Shown here piece by piece: positions 16,383 to 24,928 of a stretch of DNA of 64,000 bases. The stretch lies in the NCBI RefSeq assembly GCF_019711565.1, contig NZ_JAIGNN010000003.1:124001-188000 (forward strand), read 5' to 3'. The notes under the pieces are model-generated. The model searched no databases. It was not told the origin of the DNA and was given only the letters and a program-made list of their open reading frames with translations. The first letter of the stretch is position 1. Each line of letters opens with the position of its first letter. This DNA comes from Qipengyuania proteolytica. Its GTDB lineage: Bacteria > Pseudomonadota > Alphaproteobacteria > Sphingomonadales > Sphingomonadaceae. The translations under genes and the position numbers were made by a program.

Positions 16383-17930
16383 GTGAAGCCTGTGCGATAT
16401 GCATATTCCGTGACGAGTGCGCTCCTGGTCGGGGGCGCGGCGATTTCGCTGGCGACCGGCTATCCCGCCGGCGCGCAGGTGGCGCAGAACGACGATTCCC
16501 ACATGGCCCGCGTGGTCCCGCGCGCAGGCGCGCCCGAAAGCTTCGCCGACCTGACCGCACAGCTCCAGCCGGCCGTGGTCAACATCTCGACCCGCCAGCG
16601 GATCGAGGTGCAGCAGAACGCCAACCCCTTCGCCGGCACGCCGTTCGAAGGGCTGTTCGGCCGTCGCGGCCAGCAGGGGCAGCAGCAGGAGCCGCAATAT
16701 CGCGAGGGCCAGTCGCTCGGCTCGGGCTTCATCATCTCGGCCGACGGTTACGTCGTGACCAACAATCACGTCGTCAGCCCCACTGGCCGCGGCACGGTCG
16801 AGGAAATCACCGTCACCATGCCCGACGGTACCGAATACGAAGCAGACCTGGTGGGCACCGATGCGCAATCGGACCTCGCAGTTCTCAAGATCAGCCGCCG
16901 CGAGGCCTTTCCCTTCGTCACCTTCGGCGACAGCGCACAGGCGCGCCCCGGGGACTGGGTGGTCGCGATCGGCAACCCCTTCGGGCTCGGCGGGACCGTG
17001 ACCAGCGGGATCGTTTCGGCGATCCAGCGCAACACCGGTTCGGGCGGCGCCTACGATCGCTACATCCAGACCGACGCCGCGATCAATCGCGGCAATTCGG
17101 GCGGTCCGCTGTTCGACATGCAGGGCAATGTCATCGGCATCAACAACGCGATCTTCTCGCCCTCGGGCGGCAGCGTGGGCATCGGTTTCGCGATCCCGGC
17201 AGAGATCGCCGCGCCGATCGTGCAGCAGTTGCGCGACGGGGTGGAAATCCAGCGCGGGTATCTCGGCGTGAACATCCAGCCGGTCACCGAGGATCTCGCC
17301 GATTCGCTCGGCATCGACCGCAATCGCGGCGAGTTCATCCAGTCGGTCCAGGCGGGCGAAGCAGCAGACAAGGCGGGCATCCAGCCGGGCGATATCGTAC
17401 TGCGGGTCAACAATCGCGACGTCACGCCCGAACAGACGCTGTCCTTCCTGGTCGCGAACATCCGTCCCGGTACGACCATCCCGGTCGAACTGATCCGCGA
17501 CGGCGAACGTCGCCGCGTGAACGTGACCGTCGGCAAGCGTCCGAGCGAGGAGGAACTGCGGCAGCAGCAGATGTTCGATCCCGAAGGCGACGACGGGGAA
17601 GAGCAGATGCAGCCGGGCGACAGCTCCGCGATCGAGGAAAAGCTCGGCCTGCAGGCACTGCCGATCACGCCGCAGATCGCCCGGCAGCTGGGCGTCGATA
17701 CGGGCCTGCGCGGTCTTGCCATCGCCGGCGTTGATCCGAATTCGGACGCCGCGCGCAAGGGCCTCCAGCGCCGCGACATCATCCTCACCGCTAACTATCG
17801 CGCGGTGACCAGCCTCGAAGATCTCGAGGCCGTGATCCGCACCGCCGAAAGCGAGAACCGCGAGGCTGTGCTGCTCCGCGTGCAGCGCAGCGGAATCGCC
17901 CCGCGCTACATCGCGGTCCGGCTACGCTAG
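16383..17930 (+). CDS. degP: DegP/HtrA (Do) family periplasmic serine endopeptidase
   Basis: 515-aa periplasmic protease/chaperone for misfolded envelope proteins. The GTG start at 16383 follows GAGAAGGA and begins a signal peptide (YSVTSALLVGGAAISLATGYPAGAQ). The chymotrypsin-like domain shows the catalytic triad: His near 128 (VVTNNHVV), Asp near 164 (QSDLAVLKI) and Ser near 239 (NRGNSGGPLF). Two PDZ domains follow (RGYLGVNIQPV; LRGLAIAGVDPNSDAARKGLQRRDI). A Gln-rich LA-loop segment (GRRGQQGQQQEPQY) is present at about residues 95-110. It lies downstream of hflKC, is followed by a strong bidirectional terminator, and probably has its own stress promoter. Confidence 0.96.
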   Translation: MKPVRYAYSVTSALLVGGAAISLATGYPAGAQVAQNDDSHMARVVPRAGAPESFADLTAQLQPAVVNISTRQRIEVQQNANPFAGTPFEGLFGRRGQQGQQQEPQYREGQSLGSGFIISADGYVVTNNHVVSPTGRGTVEEITVTMPDGTEYEADLVGTDAQSDLAVLKISRREAFPFVTFGDSAQARPGDWVVAIGNPFGLGGTVTSGIVSAIQRNTGSGGAYDRYIQTDAAINRGNSGGPLFDMQGNVIGINNAIFSPSGGSVGIGFAIPAEIAAPIVQQLRDGVEIQRGYLGVNIQPVTEDLADSLGIDRNRGEFIQSVQAGEAADKAGIQPGDIVLRVNNRDVTPEQTLSFLVANIRPGTTIPVELIRDGERRRVNVTVGKRPSEEELRQQQMFDPEGDDGEEQMQPGDSSAIEEKLGLQALPITPQIARQLGVDTGLRGLAIAGVDPNSDAARKGLQRRDIILTANYRAVTSLEDLEAVIRTAESENREAVLLRVQRSGIAPRYIAVRLR

Positions 17931-17950
17931 GCGCCAGGCCAGTCCGAATG

Positions 17951-17990
17951 AAAAGGGCCCCTCGCCACGCGGCGGGGGGCCCTTTCTCTT
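17951..17990. terminator. Bidirectional rho-independent terminator
   Basis: A 15-bp GC-rich stem (AAAGGGCCCCTCGCC paired with GGCGGGGGGCCCTTT, one G-T pair) with loop ACGC is flanked by A-rich sequence on the left and TTTCTCTT on the right. It can terminate degP on the plus strand and the penicillin-binding protein gene on the minus strand. Confidence 0.9.
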
Positions 17991-18006
17991 TGCGCCAAGA
18001 TCGCGG

Positions 18007-20178
18007 TCACTGCGGGCGGATCACCCGCACCGTCGGGCTCGGCGTCGGCCGCGGCTGGCGGCGCGCGCCGGTCGCCTCATCGAGGAAGTCGTCGCCGACC
18101 GCCTGCGGCGCCCCGTCGGCACCGCGCGGTGGCTGCTGCGGCGCACGCGGTTCGCGCGTCCGGTCACCCTCGCCCGGGCCCGGAAATGCCTCGCCGAAGG
18201 GGTCGCGCTGCTCGCGCTCGGCATCGCTCAGCCCGGGTTCGATCAGATTGCCCTGCTCGTCGATGAAGTAATAGTCGTCGGGGTCGCCGAGGAGATATTC
18301 GTCGTCCGGTTCCAGCTGCCATTCGGGCAGCTTGAGGTCGGTGTCGAACTCCTCCACCGGGCGGTCCTTCACCGCATAGCGCATGTAGGCGGCAAAGGCC
18401 TTGGCCGGCGCCGTGCCGCCCTGCAGCCCGCCGACGCGGCCATTGTCGTCGCGGCCCATCCACACGCCCGTGGTGATCCCGCTGGAGAAGCCCACGAAAT
18501 AGCCGTCCTTGTTCGAACTCGTCGTGCCCGTCTTGCCAGCGACCGGTCGGCCGATCTGCGCCGCGCGGCCGGTGCCGGTGTTGACCGCGGTCTGCAGCAA
18601 GTCGGTGATCCCGGCGGCGACATAGTCCGGCACCAGCTGGCTCTGCCGCTTGCGCTGGTGTTCGTAGAGCAGCTCGCCGGCGGCGGTGGTGACCTTCACG
18701 ATCCCGTAGGGCTCGACTGAGGCGCCCTTAGCCGAGATCGCGGCAAAGGCGCGCGTCATGTCGAGCAGGCGGACCTCGTTGGATCCCAGGACCATCGAGG
18801 GATAAGTGTTGATCGGGGTCGACACCCCGAAGCGCCGCGCCATCGAAGCGACGGTGCCGAAGCCGACCTCGTTGCCGAGCTGCGCCGCAACGGTGTTGAT
18901 CGAATAGGCGAAGGCGGTCCGCACATCGATCTCGCCGACATTGCGCCCGCTCGAATTGCGCGGGCTCCAGCCATCGATCGTCACCGGCGTATCGACGACG
19001 CGGTCATCGGGCGTGTAGCCCGCTTCCAGCGCGGCGAGATAGACGAACAGCTTCCAGCTCGATCCCGGCTGGCGCAGCGCGTCGGTCGCGCGGTTGAAGC
19101 TCGTCTCGACATAGTCGGTGCCGCCGACCAGCGCGAGCACCGCACCGTCGCGGTCGAGGCTGACGAGGGCGCCCTGCGCCCCGCCCGGCGTGTTCGACTT
19201 GATCGCCGCGGTCGCGGCCCGCTGCATCCCGACATCGATTGTGGTCCAGACCTCGATCGGCTCGAACGTCTCGGGCAGCAGCAGGTCGAGCTGCGGCAGC
19301 GCCCAGTCGGTGAAGTAGCGGACCGAATTCTGGCTCTTCTCTTCCTTGAGGTTCACTGCCGAAGGATCGACCGTGACATCGGCGGGAATCCGTCCCTGCT
19401 CCTTCATGAGTTGCAGCACCACGCTGGCGCGGGCGACGGCAGCATCGACGTCGGCGGTCGGCGAATAGCGGCTGGGCGCCTTCACCAGCCCGGCGATGAT
19501 CGCCGCCTCTGCGGTCGACAGTTCGGTGGCCGGATGGCTGAAGAACTTCCGGCTGGCGGAATCGATGCCATAGGCGCCGCCGCCGAAATAGACCTTGTTG
19601 AGATAAAGCTCGAGGATCTGTTCCTTGGAGAACTTCCATTCCAGAGCCATCGCGAGGATCATCTCGCGCGCCTTGCGGTCGAGCGAGCGGTTGTTGTTGA
19701 GAAAGACGTTGCGTGCGAGCTGCTGGGTGATCGTCGAGGTCGCGGAAATGCGCTCGTCGCCCGTCACCGCCTCGTAGACCGCGCGGCCGAGACCGTAGGG
19801 GTCGATGCCGGGATGCGAATAATAGCGCCGGTCCTCGACCGAGATCATCGCATCCTTCATCACCTGCGGGATCTCGTCGGCGGTCAGCCATTTGCCGAAG
19901 CTGGGCCCCAGTTCGACGATCTCGGTACCGTCACGCGCACGCACGACGATCGTCTGCGCGGTTTGCGTGGCCTTGAGCTGGTAATAGCTGGGCATGGAGC
20001 GCGCGGCGAAGGCCACGGCTAGGCCGAGGAACAGCGCACCGAGCAGCGCGAGCGCGCCGCCCCAGACGAACGCGCGGCGGATCCACAGCTTGAAGCGGCC
20101 TTCCGGCTGGTCGGCTTCGGCGCGACGGGCCCTCTCGCTGCGCGCCGCCTTGGCGCGGCGGCTACCTCTTTTTTCCAT
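18007..20178 (-). CDS. Class A penicillin-binding protein (PBP1A family)
   Basis: Bifunctional peptidoglycan glycosyltransferase/transpeptidase of 723 aa. A basic cytosolic N-terminus precedes a transmembrane helix (residues about 33-58). The GT51 domain shows VEDRRYYSHPGIDPYGLGRA (catalytic Glu), TITQQLARNVFL and KEQILELYLNKVYFGGGAYGI. The transpeptidase domain shows SSWK (nucleophile Ser near residue 372, in RQPGSSWKLF), SIN (AFAYSINTVAAQ) and KTGTTSS near 547. The C-terminal 130 residues are an acidic, Pro-rich tail. It is convergent with degP across a bidirectional terminator. msrB lies 85 bp upstream on the same strand. Confidence 0.95.
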   Translation of the reverse strand: MEKRGSRRAKAARSERARRAEADQPEGRFKLWIRRAFVWGGALALLGALFLGLAVAFAARSMPSYYQLKATQTAQTIVVRARDGTEIVELGPSFGKWLTADEIPQVMKDAMISVEDRRYYSHPGIDPYGLGRAVYEAVTGDERISATSTITQQLARNVFLNNNRSLDRKAREMILAMALEWKFSKEQILELYLNKVYFGGGAYGIDSASRKFFSHPATELSTAEAAIIAGLVKAPSRYSPTADVDAAVARASVVLQLMKEQGRIPADVTVDPSAVNLKEEKSQNSVRYFTDWALPQLDLLLPETFEPIEVWTTIDVGMQRAATAAIKSNTPGGAQGALVSLDRDGAVLALVGGTDYVETSFNRATDALRQPGSSWKLFVYLAALEAGYTPDDRVVDTPVTIDGWSPRNSSGRNVGEIDVRTAFAYSINTVAAQLGNEVGFGTVASMARRFGVSTPINTYPSMVLGSNEVRLLDMTRAFAAISAKGASVEPYGIVKVTTAAGELLYEHQRKRQSQLVPDYVAAGITDLLQTAVNTGTGRAAQIGRPVAGKTGTTSSNKDGYFVGFSSGITTGVWMGRDDNGRVGGLQGGTAPAKAFAAYMRYAVKDRPVEEFDTDLKLPEWQLEPDDEYLLGDPDDYYFIDEQGNLIEPGLSDAEREQRDPFGEAFPGPGEGDRTREPRAPQQPPRGADGAPQAVGDDFLDEATGARRQPRPTPSPTVRVIRPQ

Positions 20179-20263
20179 ATCCCGCGGGAAATCCCTTAGC
20201 TGCTCGCCGCCCTATATCGGCCACAATCCAGCATGGCGAGGGGTAACCCCCGCTGAACGGGGA

Positions 20264-20674
20264 TCAATCGCCCTTCTCTTCGGGTTCGAACTCCAGCGCC
20301 GCGCTGTTGATGCAATAGCGCAGACCGCCCTGGTCCGGCGGGCCGTCGGGAAAGACATGGCCGAGGTGCCCGTCGCAATTGGAACAGGTGACTTCGGTTC
20401 GGATCATGCCGTGCGAGGTGTCGCGGTGCTCCTCGACCGCTTCGCCCTCCGCCGGCTTGGTGAAAGCGGGCCAGCCGCAGCCGCTGTTGTACTTGGCATC
20501 GCTTGCGAACAGCTTCTGGCCGCAACCGGCGCAGTAATACTCGCCGACATCGTAATGCTTGTCGTACTTGCCGGTGAAGGCACGTTCGGTCCCCGCCTGC
20601 CGCAGTACGGCATATTGTTCGGGGGTCAGCTGTTCGCGCCATTCGGCATCGCTTCGGGTGGTCTTTTCGGTCAC
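20264..20674 (-). CDS. msrB: Peptide-methionine (R)-S-oxide reductase MsrB
   Basis: 136-aa zinc-containing reductase for methionine-R-sulfoxide. Zinc ligands are in [11 protein letters not shown] and [12 protein letters not shown]; the catalytic Cys is in [11 protein letters not shown]; the SGCGWPAF motif is intact. I chose GTG 20674 ([12 protein letters not shown]), preceded by AAGGGAA, because homologues start just before this segment; an open frame continues to 20764. Together with msrA at 5502 the window encodes both stereospecific methionine repair enzymes, though far apart. Confidence 0.95.
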   Translation of the reverse strand: MTEKTTRSDAEWREQLTPEQYAVLRQAGTERAFTGKYDKHYDVGEYYCAGCGQKLFASDAKYNSGCGWPAFTKPAEGEAVEEHRDTSHGMIRTEVTCSNCDGHLGHVFPDGPPDQGGLRYCINSAALEFEPEEKGD

Positions 20675-20888
20675 GCGCGGGTTCCCTTTGCTCGTCGGCT
20701 TCCTATGTAGGCAATCGGCCGGGACATTCCACCGTTCCGCGCCAGCGCGAGGGGATCGCCACATTTGCTTGACGATTCGCAGACCCGCCGCTAAGTGCGC
20801 CGCTTTCCGGCGGCCCAGGGGCTGCCCTTTCGCAACGCCCAGACGAGATTATCGCCGCGCATGTCAGTGCGGCCTGACGAGGACAGAT

Positions 20889-21149
20889 ATGGCCAATACG
20901 CCGCAAGCCAAGAAGCGCATCCGCCGCAACGAACGTCGTGCCGAAGTCAACGGCGCCCGCATGAGCCGCATCCGCAACTTCATCAAGAAGGTGGAAGTGG
21001 CGATCGAAGGCGGCGACAAGGATGCCGCCAAGACCGCACTGCAGACCATGCAGCCCGAACTCGCGCGCGGCGTTGCGCGCGGCGTGGTTCACAAGAACAC
21101 CGCGGCCCGCAAGATGAGCCGTCTCAGCAAGCGCGTCGCCGCTCTCTGA
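20889..21149 (+). CDS. rpsT: 30S ribosomal protein S20
   Basis: 86-aa basic primary 16S rRNA-binding protein. It starts [21 protein letters not shown] and ends with [18 protein letters not shown], both highly typical. The ATG at 20889 begins after GAGGACAGAT. Location next to dnaA is a conserved alphaproteobacterial arrangement. A hairpin 70-100 bp downstream probably terminates it before the dnaA leader. Confidence 0.98.
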   Translation: MANTPQAKKRIRRNERRAEVNGARMSRIRNFIKKVEVAIEGGDKDAAKTALQTMQPELARGVARGVVHKNTAARKMSRLSKRVAAL

Positions 21150-21684
21150 TTCGCCGGCCCGGATCCTGCAGCGGCCGATCCGGCGGCGCTGCCGGACCGA
21201 TTCCAGGACAGTTTCGCAAGGGGCTCCCGCCTTTGGCCGGGGCCCCTTGTCGTGTCTGGCGCGGCTTTGCTCTCGCAGGGGCAACCGGCATGCAGCCAAA
21301 CCCCAGCGTTTCCCACGATTCGCACCCTCCTCGGGGCATAAATCATCGATTTCCAGTGACTTGAACGGCGGTCTGCGGGCTTGACCCGAGTCAACAAGTT
21401 TATTTCGGATTTATTGCAGTTATCCCCCTTGCGACTCATTCGGCCGCCTGCCTAAACATGGCTCATCGGCACGGGACGGGACAGCCTGGGCCTCACATTC
21501 GAACTGTTCAGGGGGGACCTCCGGGGGGCATCGATTCCGGAGCCGGGCGACGCTTTGCCCGCAGACCTTGCACAGTGATTATCTGGATCGGACGCCGTGG
21601 GAAGCGTCGGCTTGGGGGACTTGAATACCGATGGGCAAGAATATCGACGCTGCAAATGCAAAACAGAAAACGCGGGACGATTTC
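21148..21684 (+). promoter_or_regulatory. dnaA upstream region with clustered GANTC sites and palindrome
   Basis: This 0.5-kb region between rpsT and dnaA holds no gene. It contains GANTC sites at 21148, 21199, 21317, 21388, 21433 and 21533; GANTC is the target of the alphaproteobacterial cell-cycle methylase CcrM. Around 21381-21394 is a perfect TTGAC-CCGA-GTCAA inverted repeat overlapping one GANTC, followed by the most AT-rich stretch (21395-21420, tttatttcggatttatt). I found no exact TTATCCACA DnaA box, so I do not call an origin here. It is the likely dnaA promoter and leader. Confidence 0.55.
21218..21248 (+). terminator. Probable rpsT terminator hairpin
   Basis: AAGGGGC at 21218-21224 and GCCCCTT at 21242-21248 pair, with CCCGCC/GGCCGGG extending the stem inside. 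The 3' tail is only weakly T-rich (GTCGTGTCTGG), so termination may be partial. Confidence 0.5.
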
Positions 21685-23094
21685 ATGGAAGATAGCGAAG
21701 CTGTAAACCTGGCGGCCGACTGGTCGGACATCAGCCAGGGCCTGCGCAAGGATCTCGGGCACCAGCTTCACAGCCAGTGGATCAAGCCGATCCAGGTGGG
21801 CGGCATCAACAAGGACACCGGCACGCTCGACCTGTTCCTGCCGACCGAATTCAGCGCCAACTGGGTCAAGGACCGCTTTGCCGACCGGCTGAGCCTCGCG
21901 TGGAAGATCGCGCGCAGCGAAGTGCGCCACGTCAATATCCAGGTTCACCCTGGCCGCCGCCAGGTTGCCGACCTGCGCCTCCATTCCGACGGCCGCCGTC
22001 CGGCGAACGACGGCGATCATTCGATGATGGCGATCAGCGCCGACACGCTGGGCGATGCGGGCTTCACCTCGAGCGTCGGGCTCGACGCTTCGCTGACCTT
22101 TGCCGCCTTCATCACCGGTGAAGCCAATGTGCTGGCCTTCAACGCGGCGCAGCGCATGGCCGCGACCGAGAAGCCGCAGTTCAGCCCGCTCTACCTCAAG
22201 GCCGCGACCGGCCAGGGCAAGACGCACCTGCTTCACGCCATCGGCCACAGCTTCCTTCAGGCGCATCCGCGCAGCCGCATCTTCTACTGCAGCGCCGAAC
22301 GCTTCATGGTCGAATTCGTCCAGGCGCTGAAAGCCAACCAGATGCTGGAATTCAAGGCCCGCCTGCGCAGCTTCGACCTGCTGCTGGTGGACGACATCCA
22401 ATTCATCATCGGCAAGGCGAGCGCGCAGGAAGAGCTGCTCTACACGATCGATGCGCTGCTGGCCGAGGGCAAGCGGCTGGTCTTCGCCGCCGACCGCGCG
22501 CCGCAGGCGCTCGACGGGGTCGAGCCGCGCCTGCTCTCGCGCCTGAGCATGGGCCTCGTCGCCGACATTCAGGCGGCGGACATCGAGCTGCGCAAGAAAA
22601 TCCTGCACTCCAAGCTCACCAAGTTCGCCCCGCTGCAGGTGCCCGAGGACGTGCTCGACTTCCTCGCCCGCACCATCACCCGCAATGTGCGCGAGCTGGT
22701 CGGCGGCCTCAACAAGCTGATCGCCTATGCCCAGCTGACGGGTCAGGAAGTCTCGCTCCAGCTCGCCGAAGAGCAGCTGACCGACATCCTTTCGGCCAAC
22801 CGCCGCCGGATCACGATCGACGAGATCCAGCGCACCGTGTGCCAGTTCTACCGCATCGACCGCTCGGAAATGAGCAGCAAGCGCCGCGCGCGCGCCGTGG
22901 TCCGTCCGCGGCAGGTGGCGATGTACCTGTCCAAGGTGCTGACCCCGCGCAGCTACCCCGAAATCGGGCGCAAGTTCGGCGGGCGCGACCACTCCACGGT
23001 GATCCACGCAGTGCGCCTGATCGAAGACCTGCGCCAGCGCGATGCCGATATGGACGGCGATGTGCGCAGCCTGCTGCGGCAACTGGAAAGCTGA
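21685..23094 (+). CDS. dnaA: Chromosomal replication initiator protein DnaA
   Basis: AAA+ initiator that binds origin DnaA boxes, melts DNA and loads DnaB (also encoded here at 55783). Domain I spans about residues 1-80 (ADWSDISQGLRKDLGHQLHSQWIKPIQ). A short linker with a His/Asp-rich stretch follows, then domain III with Walker A ATGQGKTHLLHA, Walker B LLLVDDIQFI and sensor II. Domain IV ends with the signature GGRDHSTVIHAVRLIEDL. The proposed start ATG 21685 (MEDSEAVNLAADW) is by homology; ATG 21631 is in frame and would add 18 residues of atypical, AT-rich composition. From 21685 it is 469 aa. Confidence 0.96.
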   Translation: MEDSEAVNLAADWSDISQGLRKDLGHQLHSQWIKPIQVGGINKDTGTLDLFLPTEFSANWVKDRFADRLSLAWKIARSEVRHVNIQVHPGRRQVADLRLHSDGRRPANDGDHSMMAISADTLGDAGFTSSVGLDASLTFAAFITGEANVLAFNAAQRMAATEKPQFSPLYLKAATGQGKTHLLHAIGHSFLQAHPRSRIFYCSAERFMVEFVQALKANQMLEFKARLRSFDLLLVDDIQFIIGKASAQEELLYTIDALLAEGKRLVFAADRAPQALDGVEPRLLSRLSMGLVADIQAADIELRKKILHSKLTKFAPLQVPEDVLDFLARTITRNVRELVGGLNKLIAYAQLTGQEVSLQLAEEQLTDILSANRRRITIDEIQRTVCQFYRIDRSEMSSKRRARAVVRPRQVAMYLSKVLTPRSYPEIGRKFGGRDHSTVIHAVRLIEDLRQRDADMDGDVRSLLRQLES

Positions 23095-23143
23095 GAGAAT
23101 AAGCCCTGGACGGCTTGGGGGAAGCTCCCGGGCCGTTCGGTTC

Positions 23144-23242
23144 GCATCCACACGCCACACACCGCATGTCGACAGCCTTGTTCACAGGGCTGTCGACAGG
23201 CGTTCCACAGCCTGCCAACAGGCTTTCCATGGTCGATCCACA
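23144..23242. promoter_or_regulatory. Cluster of DnaA-box-like 9-mers with an 11-bp inverted repeat
   Basis: Four same-strand 9-mers resembling DnaA boxes start at 23144 (GCATCCACA), 23178 (TTGTTCACA), 23201 (CGTTCCACA) and 23234 (CGATCCACA). The second sits exactly between inverted arms TGTCGACAGCC (23167-23177) and GGCTGTCGACA (23188-23198). The cluster spans the dnaA-DUF983 gap and the DUF983 start. The local sequence is GC-rich, so it lacks an unwinding element; it may be a DnaA-binding regulatory site, a dnaA terminator, or neither. Confidence 0.35.
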
Positions 23243-23639
23243 GAGCAAGCCCCTGCCCGCCACGGTCTGGCAAGCCATGCTGCGCGGCGCACTGGGCCGC
23301 TGCCCACGCTGCGCCGAGGGGCGGCTGTTCCGCAAATGGCTCAAGCCAATCGATACCTGCGCGACGTGCGGCCTCGACATTTCCGGACAGCGCGCGGACG
23401 ACCTGCCCGCCTACATCGGTATCTTCGTCACCGGTCACTTGCTCGCCCCGGTCATCATCGCGCTCGTCACCGGCTTCGCCCTGTCGGCATGGGCGCTGCT
23501 CGCGATCATCATCCCGCTCGCGGTCGTAATGCTCATCGGCCTGCTCCAGCCATCCAAGGGCGCGGTGATCGGCCTGCAATGGTGGAACGGCATGCACGGC
23601 TTTCGCAAGGAACGCAGGCCAGAGGAAACCGACGCGTGA
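23229..23639 (+). CDS. DUF983 family membrane protein with zinc ribbon
   Basis: 136-aa protein with an N-terminal CPRC / CATC four-Cys zinc-ribbon-like motif (GRCPRCAEGRLFRKWLKPIDTCATCGLD), then ISGQRADDLPAYIGIFVTGH leading into two transmembrane helices (residues about 65-110) and the WWNGMHGFRKER end; this is the DUF983 layout. The function is unknown, though the family is broadly conserved in alphaproteobacteria. The ATG at 23229 is chosen because upstream residues are low-complexity and overlap a palindromic element. Its stop overlaps the GTG start of moeB (GTGA), so both are translated together. Confidence 0.85.
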   Translation: MVDPQSKPLPATVWQAMLRGALGRCPRCAEGRLFRKWLKPIDTCATCGLDISGQRADDLPAYIGIFVTGHLLAPVIIALVTGFALSAWALLAIIIPLAVVMLIGLLQPSKGAVIGLQWWNGMHGFRKERRPEETDA

Positions 23640-24400
23640 GCCTTTCCGAAGACCGGCTCGACCGCTTCGCCCGCCATATCGTCCTGCCCGAGATCGGCGG
23701 CGCAGGGCAGGTCGCGCTGGCGGGCAAGCACCTCGTGCTGGTCGGCCTCGGCGGGATCGGCTCGCCCGCGCTGCAATATCTCGCCGCGGCGGGAATCGGC
23801 AAGCTGACGCTGGTCGACGACGACAAGGTCGAGGCCTCCAATCTCCAGCGCCAGACCCTGTTCAATACGCGCGATATCGGTCATGGCAAGGCGGTCATCG
23901 CCAAGCGCTGGGTGACCGGTTTCGACCCCGCGCTCGACGTTACGATCAGCGACCGGCGGATCACGGCCGAGAACGCGCACCAGCTGGTGATCGGCGCCGA
24001 CCTCGTGCTCGACGGGACCGACAATTTCGCCACCCGCCTCGCCGTCTCGGACGCCTGTGTCGCCGAACGCGTTCCGCTGCTCTCCGCTGCCGTCGGGCGC
24101 TTCCAGGGCCAGGTCGGCGCCTTCGCCGGGCACCTGCCGGGCGAGGCCTGCTATCGTTGCTTCGTGGGCGATGCCTTCGATGCCGAGGATTGCGACACCT
24201 GCGCCGAAGACGGCATGCTCGGCGCGATGGCCGGCTGGGTCGCCACCTTCGCCGCGATGCAGGCGGTGCGCGTGCTGCTGGCAGGCGTGGGCAATATGGG
24301 CGACCCCGAGTGGGGCAAGGTGCACCTGCTCGACGGGCTCAAGCCCGCAATGCGCAGCTTCAGCATTGCGAAGGACCCTGCCTGCAGGGGCTGCGGCTAG
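23636..24400 (+). CDS. moeB: ThiF/MoeB/HesA-family adenylyltransferase
   Basis: 254-aa E1-like enzyme that adenylates the C-terminal Gly-Gly of a ThiS/MoaD-type sulfur carrier for molybdopterin or thiamine synthesis. It has the N-terminal RFARHIVLPEIGGAGQ signature, nucleotide loop VLVGLGGIGSPALQYLAAAG, VDDDKVEASNLQRQ, and the two zinc-binding pairs CYRC (near residue 178) and CRGC (C-terminus). There is no C-terminal rhodanese domain, so it is the short form. The GTG start overlaps the DUF983 stop by 4 bp. MoeB rather than ThiF is likely given the molybdoenzyme in this window, but this is an inference. Confidence 0.88.
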   Translation: MSLSEDRLDRFARHIVLPEIGGAGQVALAGKHLVLVGLGGIGSPALQYLAAAGIGKLTLVDDDKVEASNLQRQTLFNTRDIGHGKAVIAKRWVTGFDPALDVTISDRRITAENAHQLVIGADLVLDGTDNFATRLAVSDACVAERVPLLSAAVGRFQGQVGAFAGHLPGEACYRCFVGDAFDAEDCDTCAEDGMLGAMAGWVATFAAMQAVRVLLAGVGNMGDPEWGKVHLLDGLKPAMRSFSIAKDPACRGCG

Positions 24401-24864
24401 TTTGCCGCATCCTCCCGGCGCTGAGCGTTGAGCCGGTCCAGAAGGTCGGTCTTGCGTTCCGGATCGGGTCTGCAGGTGCCGCTGCCGCCGCCCGGGTTCT
24501 CCTCGCAAATCCTCCCTAGCCGGTCGCGACCCGGCTCCGGCTCGCTCAGGAACAGGTTATAGATCGCGTAGGCGGCAAGCGCGGCGGGAATGAAGATCGC
24601 GAGCGAAATCCAGGTCGACGCGGCGCCGCGGACCGTTTGTCCGGCCCGGCGCTCCTGAAGGCCGCCGCGGGCCGTGCGCACCCCTCCCACCAGACCGCCG
24701 AACGCGAAGGCTGCGAGGATGAACGGGAGCGCCAGCGCGAGACCGAGGGCGTAGAGCCAGTCGTTTCCGGTCAGTACGCAGGTGTCGCAATAGAGGAACC
24801 TGTAGATCAGGTAGAAATAGGGGGCGCTGACCAGCGCGACGATGACGGCCATCCTGCGCGACAT
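24397..24864 (-). CDS. Small hypothetical membrane protein
   Basis: 155-aa protein with about three predicted transmembrane helices (MAVIVALVSAPYFYLIYRFLY; LYALGLALALPFILAAFAFGGLVGG; ISLAIFIPAALAAYAIYNLFL) and a soluble, charged C-terminal tail with two cysteines (RICEENPGGGSGTCRPDPERK). It resembles no family I know. Codon use is like its neighbours. Its TAG stop interlocks with the moeB stop (4-bp convergent overlap). Confidence 0.65.
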   Translation of the reverse strand: MSRRMAVIVALVSAPYFYLIYRFLYCDTCVLTGNDWLYALGLALALPFILAAFAFGGLVGGVRTARGGLQERRAGQTVRGAASTWISLAIFIPAALAAYAIYNLFLSEPEPGRDRLGRICEENPGGGSGTCRPDPERKTDLLDRLNAQRREDAAN

Positions 24865-24928
24865 GGCCCGATCCTAGCGAAAGCCTACGGCAATTCCAGC
24901 CACGCGGCCCCTCCACCCCACAGGCGCG

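Noticed and set aside
21361-21440. Chromosomal origin at the AT-rich part of the dnaA leader
   Set aside because: Only a TTATCCCC-like sequence and no cluster of TTATCCACA boxes or clear unwinding element; GC skew cannot be computed by eye.
21508-23160. A 550-codon minus-strand frame opposite dnaA
   Set aside because: Shadow of dnaA third-codon bias; no family features or ribosome binding site.
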